DNA of 64,000 bases from assembly GCA_017893485.1 (NCBI GenBank), contig CM030367.1, forward strand, positions 138,698,388-138,762,387, written 5' to 3'. A program made the position numbers and the translations under genes. Below are positions 21,935-32,042 of the stretch, in pieces (within the stretch, counting starts at the first letter, position 1; every line of letters starts with the position of its first letter). The stretch comes from Hemerocallis citrina (Eukaryota; Streptophyta; Magnoliopsida; Asparagales; Asphodelaceae). Below the pieces are notes generated by a model. That model saw only the letters and a program-made list of their open reading frames with translations. It searched no databases and was not told the origin of the DNA.

Positions 21935-22750
21935 TTGCACACCTTCGTAAGGAGCTGGCCAAAACGAAGGGTGAGCTCTCGAATAGCCGACAGAGGCGGG
22001 TTTCTCATGCTCTTGAAGCTGGAGGAGACGAAGGCAGCTGTGCGGAAGTATTGTCGCGAGTTGTGGCAACTGCGGAAGCAACCCCAAGCTCCTTGTCCCG
22101 AAGGTGAGGTCGAGCGGCTTCGTAGACAGCTTGCCGTCGCCGAGCGAAAGAATGACGAGCTTTTGGCCGAGATCCGACACTTGGAGTTAGCGGATAGAGA
22201 ACGCTCGTCGGCGGAAGAGAAGCTCACATCCGAGCTGGAGAAGGCATCGTCCGAGCGCAAGAGGTTGTTGGCCGAGGTCGACAGGCTTAGGAGGATCACG
22301 ATAGATAGGGGGATCGAGGTCACCCACTTCCGACGGCTCGCTACCGATAGTGCCAACGTTTCGGGCTCGTCAAGGCCTCCTCGTTTGAAAAAGTTGGCGA
22401 AGGACGACGCTTTGAGAGACCGAATCATTGAACTAGAGGAAGAGGTCGCATCACTCAAGCCTCTGCCAGAGAGGGCGAATGTCCGCAGTACATCGTGCAC
22501 TCGCGAAGAGAGCGAGAGGGAAATTTCCTTTTACGAACTCGCGACACGTTTGCCCGTGGCTAGGCGGAGTCCTGCCGACGCCCAGAGTAGTGCGGCCGTC
22601 TCGTCGAGCGGTGCCTCGGTCGGCGCCACAGTCAGGGTCAGCGGAAAAGGGGGGTCACGCTTCGTTGGCTTGGAATCGAGCTCGGAGGTCAGGCCTCGTC
22701 GTCCGCGCGTTTCCTTGAACCGAAGCGTTCCCCTTCCGAAGAGGCCTTGA
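21935..22750 (+). CDS. Coiled-coil ORF in Tat accessory region, function unknown
   Basis: About 270 codons, mostly coiled coil (motifs VERLRRQLAVAERKNDELL, LTSELEKASSERKRLL), with a Ser/Arg-rich C-terminus. The N-terminal 25 residues look out of frame: the overlapping frame at 21930-22020 reads EVAHLRKELAKTKGEL, which suits a coiled coil better. A frameshift near 22010, or a spliced start from the acceptor-like gattttcag at 21910, is therefore likely. It resembles the C-terminal coiled coil of the upstream gene and may be a duplicated exon rather than a separate gene. Confidence 0.45.
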   Translation: MHTFVRSWPKRRVSSRIADRGGFLMLLKLEETKAAVRKYCRELWQLRKQPQAPCPEGEVERLRRQLAVAERKNDELLAEIRHLELADRERSSAEEKLTSELEKASSERKRLLAEVDRLRRITIDRGIEVTHFRRLATDSANVSGSSRPPRLKKLAKDDALRDRIIELEEEVASLKPLPERANVRSTSCTREESEREISFYELATRLPVARRSPADAQSSAAVSSSGASVGATVRVSGKGGSRFVGLESSSEVRPRRPRVSLNRSVPLPKRP

Positions 22751-22928
22751 CCCTGTCGTTTTTTGTTCCTTCTGACTGTTGTAAAACTTTATTGTAGGGT
22801 CAGTCTTGTTGTACGTAGTACTATTATAACTGAATACGAATCTGAAAGTTTTGATTGGAAAATTCTTCAAGTGTTGGACTTCGGAAGTGTATTGAAATTT
22901 TGCTATTCGTTTTCCCTTTTTTCAGCCC

Positions 22929-23378
22929 ATGGTGGCAACCCATTGCAATGATTTCGACGGCCCAGACGATGAAGCTGAAACCGAGGTAACTTCAGGGATG
23001 ACAAAGTCACGCTCGACGAAGTGCCGAGAGCGGCTTCATGGTGTCAAGCTGAAGTTACGTCGAGCTGAGAGCGAGCGGGCCCACCTTCAGTCCGTCCTCA
23101 GCCAGCGAGAAGCCGAGATCCAACGTCTGGAGAGTAGGATCGTCGAGGCGACCCCTGTAGGAGAGGACGAAGACTCGCAGACCGCTTTTAGCAGCGCTCT
23201 TCGGGTTCAGTATATTCGGCACAATCAGTCGAAAATATTAGCCGAGCGGGGCGATTTGCTCTCTGAGATCCATCACTTGCAGACCGTGGAGGCCAAGCTT
23301 CGGAAGGAGGCGGGAGAGCTATCATCTGAAGTGGATGGACTGGCGACCGAACGGGATAGTGAAGACATTTCTGTTTGA
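22929..23378 (+). CDS. Second coiled-coil ORF in Tat accessory region, function unknown
   Basis: 149 codons, Arg/Glu-rich heptads (CRERLHGVKLKLRRAESERA, LLSEIHHLQTVEAKLRKE). It shares the pattern LL(A/S)EI(R/H)HL and a following ELxSE(L/V) with 21935-22750, indicating a common origin. It is preceded by an acceptor-like ccctttttttcag near 22925. A likely polyadenylation stretch with aataaaattt follows at about 23470. No known domain was recognised. Confidence 0.45.
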   Translation: MVATHCNDFDGPDDEAETEVTSGMTKSRSTKCRERLHGVKLKLRRAESERAHLQSVLSQREAEIQRLESRIVEATPVGEDEDSQTAFSSALRVQYIRHNQSKILAERGDLLSEIHHLQTVEAKLRKEAGELSSEVDGLATERDSEDISV

Positions 23379-23479
23379 AGACGAAGTGTAGTGGGTCGGA
23401 GCTGTATTTTTTGTTTTCTAATACTTTGTAACCATGGAAAGATTGCTTTGTATCGTGTCCCAATCATTAATAAAATTTC

Positions 23480-24156
23480 TTTTAAGGATTAGCATCTTTC
23501 GTTGCTCTGCGTATTTAATTTGCTTGTGAGTGTGTTGGTCGTGCTGAGATTTACGAGCCGAGCGCATAGTGCCATCGGCAAGAATCTCGAGGCGAACCAG
23601 TTTGTATGGGAACGCTATCTTGCCGTTAGCGCGCTGACAAGATCTGGGCCGTTAGATTTATGCACGAATCTCGAGACGGCTCTGTTCCCAAGAAAATGCT
23701 ATCTTGTCGTCTAGCGTCGCTGGCAAGATCTTGGCCGTCTGATCGGGATCCTACGCGAAAGTTGAGGAGAAAGTGAATTTTCTCCGTTTGCAGGATCGGA
23801 ATGGCACTTGCTCGGCACCCGACCGGAATGGCATTTGATCGGGATGGCACCTGCGAAGTCGAGGGGTGAGTCAAGCTCTTTTTCTTGGTGAAGTTCGCCG
23901 GTCATGGCAAATGTTCGACGGTTGTGGGAGCAATTCCGAATGGTGATCTACTCCTAACTCGCTATGAAGCAAGTTTAGGGAGTGGAATCGAACCAAGTGT
24001 TGGACTTCGGAACCATCGGTGTAGTTCAACGGTTCTGGGAGCAGTTCCGAATGGCGATCTACCTCTGGCTCGTCCGGGGGCGAGCCGAGGAGGTAAAGTC
24101 GAGCCGAGTTTTGGACTCCGAATCATCGGTGTAGTTCAACGGTTGTGGGAGCAGTT
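23480..24156. repeat. Spacer with 223-bp-type copy and start of 110-bp array
   Basis: 23600-23830 is a diverged copy of the 223-bp repeat (gatctgggccgttagat, aagttgaggagaaagtga). From about 23905 the 110-bp repeat family begins, with gtgtagttcaacgg first at 24019. Confidence 0.65.
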
Positions 24157-24560
24157 CCGAACGGCGATCTACCTCTGGCTCGTCCGGGGGCGAGCCGAGG
24201 AGGTAAAGTCGAGCCGAGTGTTGGACTCCGAACCATCGGTGTAGTTCAACAGTTGTGGGAGCAGTTCTGAACGGCGATCTACCTCTGGCTCGTCCGGGGG
24301 CGAGCCGAGGAGGTAAAGTCGAGCCGAGTGTTGGACTCCGAACCATCGGTGTAGTTCAACGGTTGTGGGAGCAGTTCCGAACGGCGATCTACCTCTGGCT
24401 TGTCCGGGGGCGAGCCGAGGAGGTAAAGTCGAGCCGAGTGTTGGACTCCGAACCATCGGTGTAGTTCAACGATTGTGGGAGCAGTTCCGAACGGTGATCT
24501 ACCTCTGGCTCGTCTGGGGGCGAGCCGAGGAGGTAAAGTCGAGCCGGACATTGGACTCCG
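24019..24560. repeat. 110-bp tandem repeat array, first block
   Basis: gtgtagttcaacgg starts at 24019, 24129, 24239, 24349 and 24459, an exact 110-bp period. Units contain gagccgaggaggtaaagtcg and gtgttggactccgaacc. 110 is not a multiple of 3, so the open frames here drift and are not protein-coding. Confidence 0.95.
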
Positions 24561-24739
24561 AACTATTGGTTGAAATCAAATTAAAAAACAGATGACAAGG
24601 GCGGAGAGAGGCATACAAATTTATAAGTATGAAAGAGCATTCTTCATTAATAATCGACGGCGAACCGTTTTACATATTACAACTTATGAAAATAGATTTA
24701 CAAGTTAGAGGAGAGGAATGGCTCGATATCCTGTGATAC

Positions 24740-25060
24740 TTAGAGTGGCGTCGGGGCACTTTCTTGGTATTTCAGGAGGTGGTCGGCATTCCAGGTCCTC
24801 GGAATCTCTCTGCCCTCTAGATCTTCCAGACGATATGCTCTGGGCCGAACTACCCTTGTGATCTTGTAAGGCCCTTCCCAGTTCGGCGCCATCTTACTCT
24901 TCTGATTGGGGAAGGATATGGCCAGTTTTCTCAAGACTAAATCCCCTTGTTTAAGGTTGGTGGGTCGGACCTTCTTGTTGTATGCCAACTCGACCCTTCT
25001 TCGGTAATTCTGTTGTCGAATTGATGCCCTTTCCCTCAGCTCATCTACCAGATCTAAGTT
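24740..25060 (-). pseudogene. Duplicated integrase C-terminal fragment
   Basis: On the minus strand it reads LAYNKKVRPTNLKQGDLVLR ... PRTWNADHLLKYQESAPTPL and ends with a stop at 24740. It is the downstream copy, in element sense, of the integrase tail at 25650-25964, created by the 904-bp duplication. It retains Trp in PRTWNADHLL where the pol-joined copy has a stop. It has no start of its own. Confidence 0.85.
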
Positions 25061-25460
25061 CTGAACGGCGATCTACCTCTGGCTCGTCCGGAGGCGAGCC
25101 GAGGAGGTAAAGTCGAGCCGAGTGTTGGACTCCGAACCATCGGTGTAGTTCAACGGTTGTGGGAGCAGTTCTGAACGGCGATCTACCTCTGGCTCGTCCG
25201 GGGGCGAGCCGAGGAGGTAAAGTCGAGCCGAGTGTTGGACTCCGAACCATCGGTGTAGTTCAACGGTTGTGGGAGCAGTTCCGAACGGCGATCTACCTCT
25301 GGCTTGTCCGGGGGCGAGCTGAGGAGGTAAAGTCGAGCCGAGTGTTGGACTCCGAACCATCGGTGTAGTTCAACGGTTGTGGGAGCAGTTCCGAACGGCG
25401 ATCTACCTTTGGCTCGTCTGGGGGCGAGCGGAGGAGGTAAAGTCGAGCCGGACATTGGAC
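25061..25460. repeat. 110-bp tandem repeat array, second block
   Basis: gtgtagttcaacgg starts at 25143, 25253 and 25363. The block is part of the 904-bp duplication. Confidence 0.93.
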
Positions 25461-25643
25461 TCCGAACTATTGGTTGAAATCAAATTAAAAAACAGATGAC
25501 AAGGGCGGAGAGAGGCATACAAATTTATAAGTATGAAAAAGCATTCTTCATTGATAATCGACGGTGAACCGTTTTACATATTACAACTTATGAAAATAGA
25601 TTTACAAGTTAGAGGAGAGGAATGGCTCGATATCCTGTGATAC

Positions 25644-27182
25644 TTAGAGTGGCGTCGGGGCGCTTTCTTGGTATTTCAGGAGGTGGTCGGCATTCTAGGT
25701 CCTCGGAATCTCTCTGCCCTCTAGATCTTCCAGACGATATGCTCCGGGCCGAACTACCCTTGTGATCTTGTAAGGCCCTTTCCAGTTCGGCGCCAGCTTG
25801 CTCTTCTGATTGGGGAAGGATATGGCCAGTTTTCTCAAGACTAAATCCCCTTGTTTAAGGTTGGTGGGTCGGACCTTCTTGTTGTATGCCAACTCGACCC
25901 TTCTTCGGTAATTCTATTGCCGAATTGAAGCCCTTTCCCTCAGCTCATCTACCAGATCCAAGTTTGCCCTGAGGTCTCTGGCATTCTGTCCCTCATTGTA
26001 GGCTGCAAGGCGGGGGGATGGTATGCCGACCTCGAGGGGTATCACCGTCTCGGACCCGTAGGTGAGGTTGAAAGGGGATTCTCCTGTGGGGGTCTGCTTG
26101 CTCGTGCGGTAGTTCCATAGGACGTTGGTGAGTTGGTCGACCCATAAGCCTTTGGAGCATTTGTCCAGCCTTTTCTTGATACCTGCGAGGATCTGCCGAT
26201 TAGCGTTTTCAGCCTGTCCGTTCGACTGAGGGTGGGAGACGGACGAGAAGCGCTGCTGGATGGCAAGGTCGTCGCACAGAGCTCAGAATGCTACGCCAGT
26301 GAACTGAGTCCCGTTGTCCGTCACAAGGACACGGGGGATGCCGAATCTGCAGATGATGTTCTTCCAGAAAAATTGAACCACCTTGTTCTCGGTTATAGTG
26401 GCGAGGGGCTTGACCTCGATCCACTTCGAGAAGTAGTCGATGGCTACGACCAAGAACTTGAACTGGCCCGGAGCTGGAGGGAAAGGCCCTAGTAAATCCA
26501 TCCCCCACATTGCGAAGGGGATAGGACTTGATAGGGAGGCGAGGTTGGCTTGAGGGAGGCGACGGATGCTGGAGTGTTTCTGGCAAGAGTTACATTGCCG
26601 AACGTGCCGCTCGGTGTCCTGAAGGAGGGTCGGCCAGAAGTACCCATAATTCAAGGCTTTCCGAGCCAAGGACCTCAACCCTAAGTGAGCTCCGCCGATA
26701 ACCTCGTGGAGCTCTTGCAGAGCATAGTCGGCCTGTTCTGGAGAGAGGCACCTTAGGTACGGTCGGCCATCAACCTGCGAGAAGGAACGCTTGTACAAGA
26801 TTCCCTCGATCAAGACATACCGCTCGACCCTGGTCCGGACTCGGCGTGCTTCTTTGGGGTCTTCGGGCAGGATCCCGTCCCGTAAGAACTCCACCAATGG
26901 CTTCATCCAATTATCTTGCAGCATGACCGGCAATGACTCCACCGAGCCGGCTGTCTCGTCTTCTATGCTCGGTCTTGAGAGGACCTCGATCAAAACGGTC
27001 TGCTCGAGACCTTGGAGGGAGGACGAGGCCAACTTGGAGAGAGCATCGGCCTGGGAATTCTCCTCACGAGGGACTCGTTGGATGAGTGCCTTTTCGAAGC
27101 GGCCCATGAGGGCCCTGACCTTAGCGAGGTATTTCGCCATCCACTCGTCTCGTGCTTCGTATTCGCCTAAGACCTGGTTCAC
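25644..27182 (-). pseudogene. Tat integrase region, broken
   Basis: The N-terminal part is the end of RNase H (VNQVLGEYEARDEWMAKYLA, REENSQADALSKLAS). It is followed by the integrase zinc region (HEVIGGAH ... CNSCQKH) and the core with catalytic D in WGMDLLGPF, D in VTDNGTQFTG and E in SNGQAEN. A stop after FTGVAF (26283) splits the core. A second stop lies in RQ*NYRRRVEL near 25918, and a third replaces Trp in PRT*NADHLL near 25695. The C-terminal part has the Tat-type GPYKITRVV ... YRLEDLEGREIPRT motif and no chromodomain. It cannot give a full integrase. Confidence 0.88.
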
Positions 27183-27184
27183 AA

Positions 27185-28549
27185 TCAGCTGAGAATCACT
27201 GTGAATTCGGAGGGCTGCGCCCCAGCACTTCGGGCAAGTCCGAGGCCTGCGATGAATGCCTCGTGCTCCGCCTCATTGTTCGAGGCCTTGAAGTTCATAC
27301 AGATCGCGTACTGGAGGACGAAGTCATCAGGGCCGTTCAGGATGATACCGATGCTGCTCCCCTCGTTACAGGAGGAGCCATCCACGAAGACCGTCCAGAT
27401 GGGGGGTCCGTTTGGGACGTAGCTGACCTCAGGAATAGTGGACTCGACGATGAAGTCGGCGAGGGCCTAAGCTTTGATTGCTGTCCGAGGTTGGTACGAG
27501 ATGTCATGTTGGCTCAGCTCTATGGACCACTTCATTAACCGGCCCGAGGTCTCAGGCTTGTGGAGGATCTGCTTTAGAGGTTGGTCGGTGAGGACAACAA
27601 CCGAGTGGGATTGAAAGTACGGCCGGAGCTTCCTCGCCGCCATGACCAGGACGTAGGCCATCTTCTCTATCTTCGGATAGCGGAGCTCGGCGTCCCGAAG
27701 CACCTTGCTCACGTAGTAGATGGGCCTTTGGGCCCGGTCTTCTTCTCTCACCAAAACAGCACTTAGGGTCTGCTCGGAAGCAACCAAGTAGATGAAGAGG
27801 GTTTCCCCCGGGACAGGTTTGCTGAGCAGAGGGGGGTTTACCAAGTAGGCCTTCAGTTGGTCGAACGATTCCTGTTGCGGCTGGCCCCATTCAAAACCCT
27901 TGGCCCCCCTGAGTGCCTTAAAGAAGGGGAGGCACTTTTCCCCAGACTTCGAGAGGAACCGGCCGATAGCGGCGAGCCGACCCGTTAGCTTCTGCACCTC
28001 CTTGACGTTCCGGGGCGGGGCCATGTCCAATATGGCCTTGATCTTCTCGGGATTGGCTTCGATCCCTCGTTGGCTCACCATGAAGCCGAGGAACTTTCCC
28101 GAAGAGACCCCGAACGCACACTTGTTCGGGTTCAGCCGCATGCTGTGCCTCCTCAACACGCTGAATGCCTCCTGGAGGTCGGCCACGTGGTCAGTGCCTC
28201 GGATGCTCTTGACGAGCATGTCGTCAACGTACACCTCCATGTTCCGGTCTATCTGGCTCTGGAAGACCTTGTTGACTAGGCGCTGGTAGGTGGCGCCAGC
28301 ATTCTTCAACCCGAACGGCATGGCCCGGTAGCAGTAGAGGCCCTGATCGGTGATGAAGGAGGTCTTCGGAATGTCCGGAGAGAACATTCGGATCTGATTA
28401 GAGCCGGAGAAGGCATTCATGAAGCTGAGGAGCTCATGGCCCGAGGTGGCATCAATGAGGGTGTCGATGTTCGGAAGAGGGAATGGGTCCTTCGGACACG
28501 CCTTATTCAGGTCAGTGAAGTCGATGCATATTCTCCAAGAACCGTTGGC
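27185..28549 (-). pseudogene. Tat reverse transcriptase-RNase H region, broken
   Basis: The RT palm is readable: YRAMPFGLKNAGATYQRLVN and the catalytic MEVYVDDMLVKS (YVDD codons at 28220-28231). The thumb, connection and RNase H (VFVDGSSCNEGSSIGIIL, NNEAEHEAFIAGL) follow. Lesions are: a 1-nt deletion near 28549 (VVMVKK, then out of frame), which separates it from the gag-protease frame; a tag replacing an expected Gln codon at 27467-27469 (RTAIKA*ALADF); and a frameshift near 27235 in RNase H. Confidence 0.88.
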
Positions 28550-31356
28550 TTCTTGACCATTACAACATTAGAGAGCCACTCGGGGTAGTTTACCTCCTGT
28601 ATGAACTTAGCCTTCAAAAGTTTATCCACCTCCTCCTTGATGGCCTGCTGTCGCTCGGGAGCAAATTTTCGTCTTTTCTGCTGAACCGGTTTGCACCTCG
28701 GTTCGACACTTAGGCGGTGGACTAGCAGCTCCTTGGAGATGCCGGGCATGTCCGCAGCTGACCAAGCAAACAGGTCGCGGTTATCCCGGATGCACTTAAC
28801 CAAGTCAGAGCACAGCGCAGTCAGCAGGGACTTGCTGATGAGGAACTTTCGGCTCGGGTCCTCGTCCGAGAAGAGCACTTCTTCCAACTCGTCCGCCGGC
28901 TCGGACGTGGGTCGGAATTTCGGCTCGGGGATTTCTAGTGTCTCGAGGGAGAGCACCGGTCCCCCAGTGGAAGTCATGTAGCACTTCCGAGCCGTCTCTT
29001 GGCTTCCCCTGACTTTTCCTACTCCCGACCGGGTGGGGAACTTCATTTTAAGGTGGTACGCTGAGGGGACAGCTTCCAGGGCAGCTAGGCCGGGTCGGCC
29101 TAGAATGACATTATACGCGGCCGGGACGTCGACGACCATAAAGTCCATCGGCTCGGTCCGGGTAGTAGGGGTCTTTTCAGCAGTTACGTCTAGGGTTATC
29201 ACTCCCTCAACAGTTACTGGGACCCCCGTGAACCCGTGGAGTGTGTAACCGGCCAGCTTGAGACGGTCCCGAGACAGCTGCTGCCCTCGGAAGGCCGAGA
29301 GGAAGAGAATGTTCACCGAGCTCCCGTTATCTACCAGGACCCTCTGCACCTTGAAGTTTGCCATGCGAAGGTCGATGACGAGGGCGTCACAGTGGGGAGT
29401 TCGGACCCCCTCGAGGTCTTCGTCGGAGAAAGTCACCGGGACGCCGAGGCCTTTGGGAGGAGGGGCACTGTGAACTGAGTTGACCTCTCGGACGAAGGCC
29501 TTCCGAGAGGAGTTGGAGGGGCCCCCCATAGGCCCTCCGTGGATGAGGTGCAGGACCCGTTCTTCCTCAAACTCGGGCGTCTCCTCGCGCCGCTCGGAGC
29601 GCTTGTTAGCCCCCCGAGGCGGAGGAGAACTGCGATCTGCCCGATCGTTTACCTTTACAAATTTGGCCAGTTGCCCCCTCTGGATGAGGGCCTCTATTTC
29701 ATTTTTCAATGCCCGGCAGTCGTTGGTGTCATGGCCGTGGTCCCGGTGGTAACGACACCATTTCTCCTTATTCCTCCTCTTGGCCGGGGTGTTCATCCTC
29801 GGAGCTGGAGGGATGACCCCCTCTTTCTCCACTTCCATCAGGATGGTGGAGACATTGGTGGTGAGGGGAGTGAACTTCTCGAACCTAGGGGGAGGGCGGT
29901 GCTGACCGCCGTTGTCCTTCTGCATCTTCTTCGACCCCTCCTCCTCTGTCGCCTTCCTCTTCGATCCGGAGGCCGATCCTCCGAAGTTCGGGAGGCACTC
30001 GGCCTCTTCCGCCCGGATATACTTCTCGCACCTTAGGAGAAGGTCGGCGAAGTTGTGTGGGGGCTTCTTAGCGAGGGACGACCGGAGGTTGGAGTTGAGG
30101 ACGTTCGACTGGAACGCAACAGTCGCCACTGACTGGTCTAAGGAGGCGATAGATCTGACTTCTGCGGTGAATCTCTTCACGTAGTCCCTCAGCTTCTCTC
30201 CCCTTTCTTGCCGCAGGTTTAGTAGGGAGAGGCTTGTCTTCTCGGCTCGCCTGCTGCTCACAAAGTGAGTTATGAACAGCATTTCGAACTGCTCGAACGA
30301 GAAGATGGAAGAGGGGGCGAGCCTGGAATACCATTCCTGAGCTGACCCCCTGAGGGTGGCGGGGAAGGTTTTGCAGAGCATGGCGTCGGAAGCTTGATGG
30401 ATTAGCATTAAGGTTTTGAAGCTTTCGACGTGATCAACTGGGTCGGACTCCCCTGAGTACGTTTCAAACTGCGGAGGTTTGAAACCCCTCGGTATGGGGG
30501 CCTCCATGATCGTCCGAGAGAAGGGAGGTCTGCTGGGACGGACGGTCCCTGCTCTGGACTCCTCCTCTCTGTCCATGCGCCCGATGCGCCTCTCCACCTC
30601 ATGGAGACGGCGGTTGAGGGCATCGTCCCTCCGCTGATAATCAAATGATCCCCTGGACTCTTCTTCATAGGAAGGTGAGCGAGGACTGCGGCGCCGGTAG
30701 TCCTGGGATCGGCGGGGACTATAGTGCTGCTGCTGGCGACTGGGAGCCGGGAGAGGACTTCTGGATCGGCGGCGAGGACTGGGAACCCACGGGGGTGTTG
30801 GAACCCTCTGGGCATTTTGGTAGTTGGGGCGAAGGTTAAGGGCCTGCAGCACGGTCTCCTGAAATTGTAGGAACTCGGCACGAGTGATAGGTGCCTCGTT
30901 GTTCCTCGGATGATGCCGATTCGCGGGAGAATGCGGCCTCCTCCTTCGGCGCTCGGAAGATGCCGCTCGGCCCCTTCGGTCCGGAGACCTTCTACTGTCT
31001 CGGCGATGGGGAAACCGCTCACCATGATGCTGGCGGGAGGCTCCCTCTCTGGCCCGCCTCTCATCAAGGTGGGTGCGAAGGTCCTCATCTTTTTGGCGGT
31101 TCAGGACTGTGTTGCAGAGGTCGGGGTGATGAGAAGCCATTGAATCCGAGGATTCATTATGAACCGAGACATGGTCCGGATTGAGCGGCTGCTTCTGCCT
31201 CCGACCGTTATGACCGGAAGGGCCATTGGGGGTTGCTGTTTGGGAAGAGGAGGTTGGCCCTGCTGGGCCGGGGGAGGAAGTTCGGGCTGTGGAACAGGAT
31301 TGACAGGGACTTCCTCTGTCGGATCGGCGGGATTGGGCCCACGGTTGGACCATCAA
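28507..31356 (-). CDS. Tat gag-protease (with start of RT), 949-codon frame
   Basis: The longest open frame of the element. After an Arg/Ser/Pro-rich N-terminus comes the gag capsid domain (about 30510-30100: DPVDHVESFKTLMLIHQA, TLRGSAQEWYSRLAP, RDYVKRFTAEVRSIASLDQS) and a CCHC-like knuckle (CRYHRDHGHDTNDC, near 29740). The aspartic protease has VDNGSS as its active site (about 29320-29340) and downstream VILGRPGLAALEAVPS. The first RT motif is WLSNVVMVKK, after which a frameshift ends the frame. The true start is uncertain: ATGs exist at 31356 and 31140, and a short MPPKKVRS frame just upstream (31376-31353) may be the original start before a frameshift. Confidence 0.85.
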   Translation of the reverse strand: MMVQPWAQSRRSDRGSPCQSCSTARTSSPGPAGPTSSSQTATPNGPSGHNGRRQKQPLNPDHVSVHNESSDSMASHHPDLCNTVLNRQKDEDLRTHLDERRAREGASRQHHGERFPHRRDSRRSPDRRGRAASSERRRRRPHSPANRHHPRNNEAPITRAEFLQFQETVLQALNLRPNYQNAQRVPTPPWVPSPRRRSRSPLPAPSRQQQHYSPRRSQDYRRRSPRSPSYEEESRGSFDYQRRDDALNRRLHEVERRIGRMDREEESRAGTVRPSRPPFSRTIMEAPIPRGFKPPQFETYSGESDPVDHVESFKTLMLIHQASDAMLCKTFPATLRGSAQEWYSRLAPSSIFSFEQFEMLFITHFVSSRRAEKTSLSLLNLRQERGEKLRDYVKRFTAEVRSIASLDQSVATVAFQSNVLNSNLRSSLAKKPPHNFADLLLRCEKYIRAEEAECLPNFGGSASGSKRKATEEEGSKKMQKDNGGQHRPPPRFEKFTPLTTNVSTILMEVEKEGVIPPAPRMNTPAKRRNKEKWCRYHRDHGHDTNDCRALKNEIEALIQRGQLAKFVKVNDRADRSSPPPRGANKRSERREETPEFEEERVLHLIHGGPMGGPSNSSRKAFVREVNSVHSAPPPKGLGVPVTFSDEDLEGVRTPHCDALVIDLRMANFKVQRVLVDNGSSVNILFLSAFRGQQLSRDRLKLAGYTLHGFTGVPVTVEGVITLDVTAEKTPTTRTEPMDFMVVDVPAAYNVILGRPGLAALEAVPSAYHLKMKFPTRSGVGKVRGSQETARKCYMTSTGGPVLSLETLEIPEPKFRPTSEPADELEEVLFSDEDPSRKFLISKSLLTALCSDLVKCIRDNRDLFAWSAADMPGISKELLVHRLSVEPRCKPVQQKRRKFAPERQQAIKEEVDKLLKAKFIQEVNYPEWLSNVVMVKKPTVLGEYASTSLT

Positions 31357-31427
31357 GATCTGACCTTCTTTGGAGGCATGGTTGGAGAAGACGGCAAGGA
31401 AGAGGCTGAGGCTGTTCGTGTGGTTGT

Positions 31428-31445
31428 TCCCCCAGACGACGCCAA
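31428..31445 (-). promoter_or_regulatory. Primer-binding site of Tat element
   Basis: On the minus strand, tggcgtcgtctgggggaa begins 2 nt inside the 5' LTR end. The TGGCG start and position fit a tRNA primer site; I do not assign the tRNA. Confidence 0.75.
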
Positions 31446-31447
31446 TC

Positions 31448-32037
31448 TGTTACCGCTGATTTCGGTGTGGGGGTAAACAGATGAGATTTGTGAGTTCGAG
31501 AAAACCTGAACAGCAAATCCAAGCCTTCCAATTCCTGCCGCAACCTGCAAGGAAGTGCGAGACACCGGGGTTGATTCCGGCGATGCACCCTCCGACGCTC
31601 TTGTCAGTAACCAGTGGTGATTAAAGAAAGAGCTTAAGTTGGAAAAAGAGTGATTACCTGGTCACTGTGGTAGAGGGGAGGTATTTATAGTCGCCAGGGG
31701 AGTGATTAGGGACTTGATTCCCTGTGTAACTGCCAGGAGTAAAATCCTCACAGTCTGTTTAGGAAACTAACCCCTGATTCTCGGTGAGAGTAAATCAGGC
31801 CCGTTGACTTGGTCAAATCAGTGGCCCTGATTTGTCTCCTGTTGGTTTGGGTTCGCCTCGGGTCGGGACCCGTATCCAATTGGTGTGGATCCGTTTGTGG
31901 GTTACTGGATCTGTGAGAAGGAGGTCCAGTACCCGCTTTGGAACCATTTGCATGTGAAATTACCGTTTTACCCCCGAGCTTCAAGATTCGCGCCCAATCT
32001 GGACGGTTCCGATTTAACCCCATTTTTAGCCATATCA
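31448..32037 (-). repeat. 5' LTR of Tat element
   Basis: 590 bp, on the plus strand tgttaccgctg ... gccatatca. Same length as the 3' LTR, with about 17 differences. Confidence 0.95.
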
Positions 32038-32042
32038 TTCGG
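32038..32042. repeat. 5-bp target site duplication of Tat element, right
   Basis: ttcgg, identical to 15691-15695. Confidence 0.92.

Larger units (their letters stand above)
24157..25964. repeat. 904-bp tandem duplication (24157-25060 and 25061-25964)
   Basis: The second copy starts abruptly at 25061 (ctaccagatctaagtt|ctgaacggcg). Landmarks such as gccggacattggactccgaa recur exactly 904 bp apart (24543 and 25447). Each copy contains 110-bp repeats, a unique 3' stretch and the C-terminal end of integrase on the minus strand. Confidence 0.9.
15696..32037 (-). mobile_element. Ty3/gypsy Tat-group LTR retrotransposon, 16,342 bp
   Basis: Two 590-bp LTRs with TG/CA ends flank gag-protease-RT-RNase H-integrase on the minus strand, with perfect 5-bp ttcgg duplications outside. 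The Tat assignment rests on the gag/knuckle style (CRYHRDHGHDTNDC), the DNGSS protease, the absence of a chromodomain, and the very long 3' region with tandem repeats and an antisense accessory gene. These last two traits are established for Tat elements. Pol is broken in several places, so the copy is not autonomous. By hand I count about 17 substitutions and no indels between the LTRs, roughly 97% identity, so it is a fairly young insertion. Confidence 0.95.

Noticed and set aside
24059..25455. Several 70-95-codon open frames on both strands
   Set aside because: They arise from the 110-bp tandem unit, whose length is not a multiple of three, and repeat in every copy.
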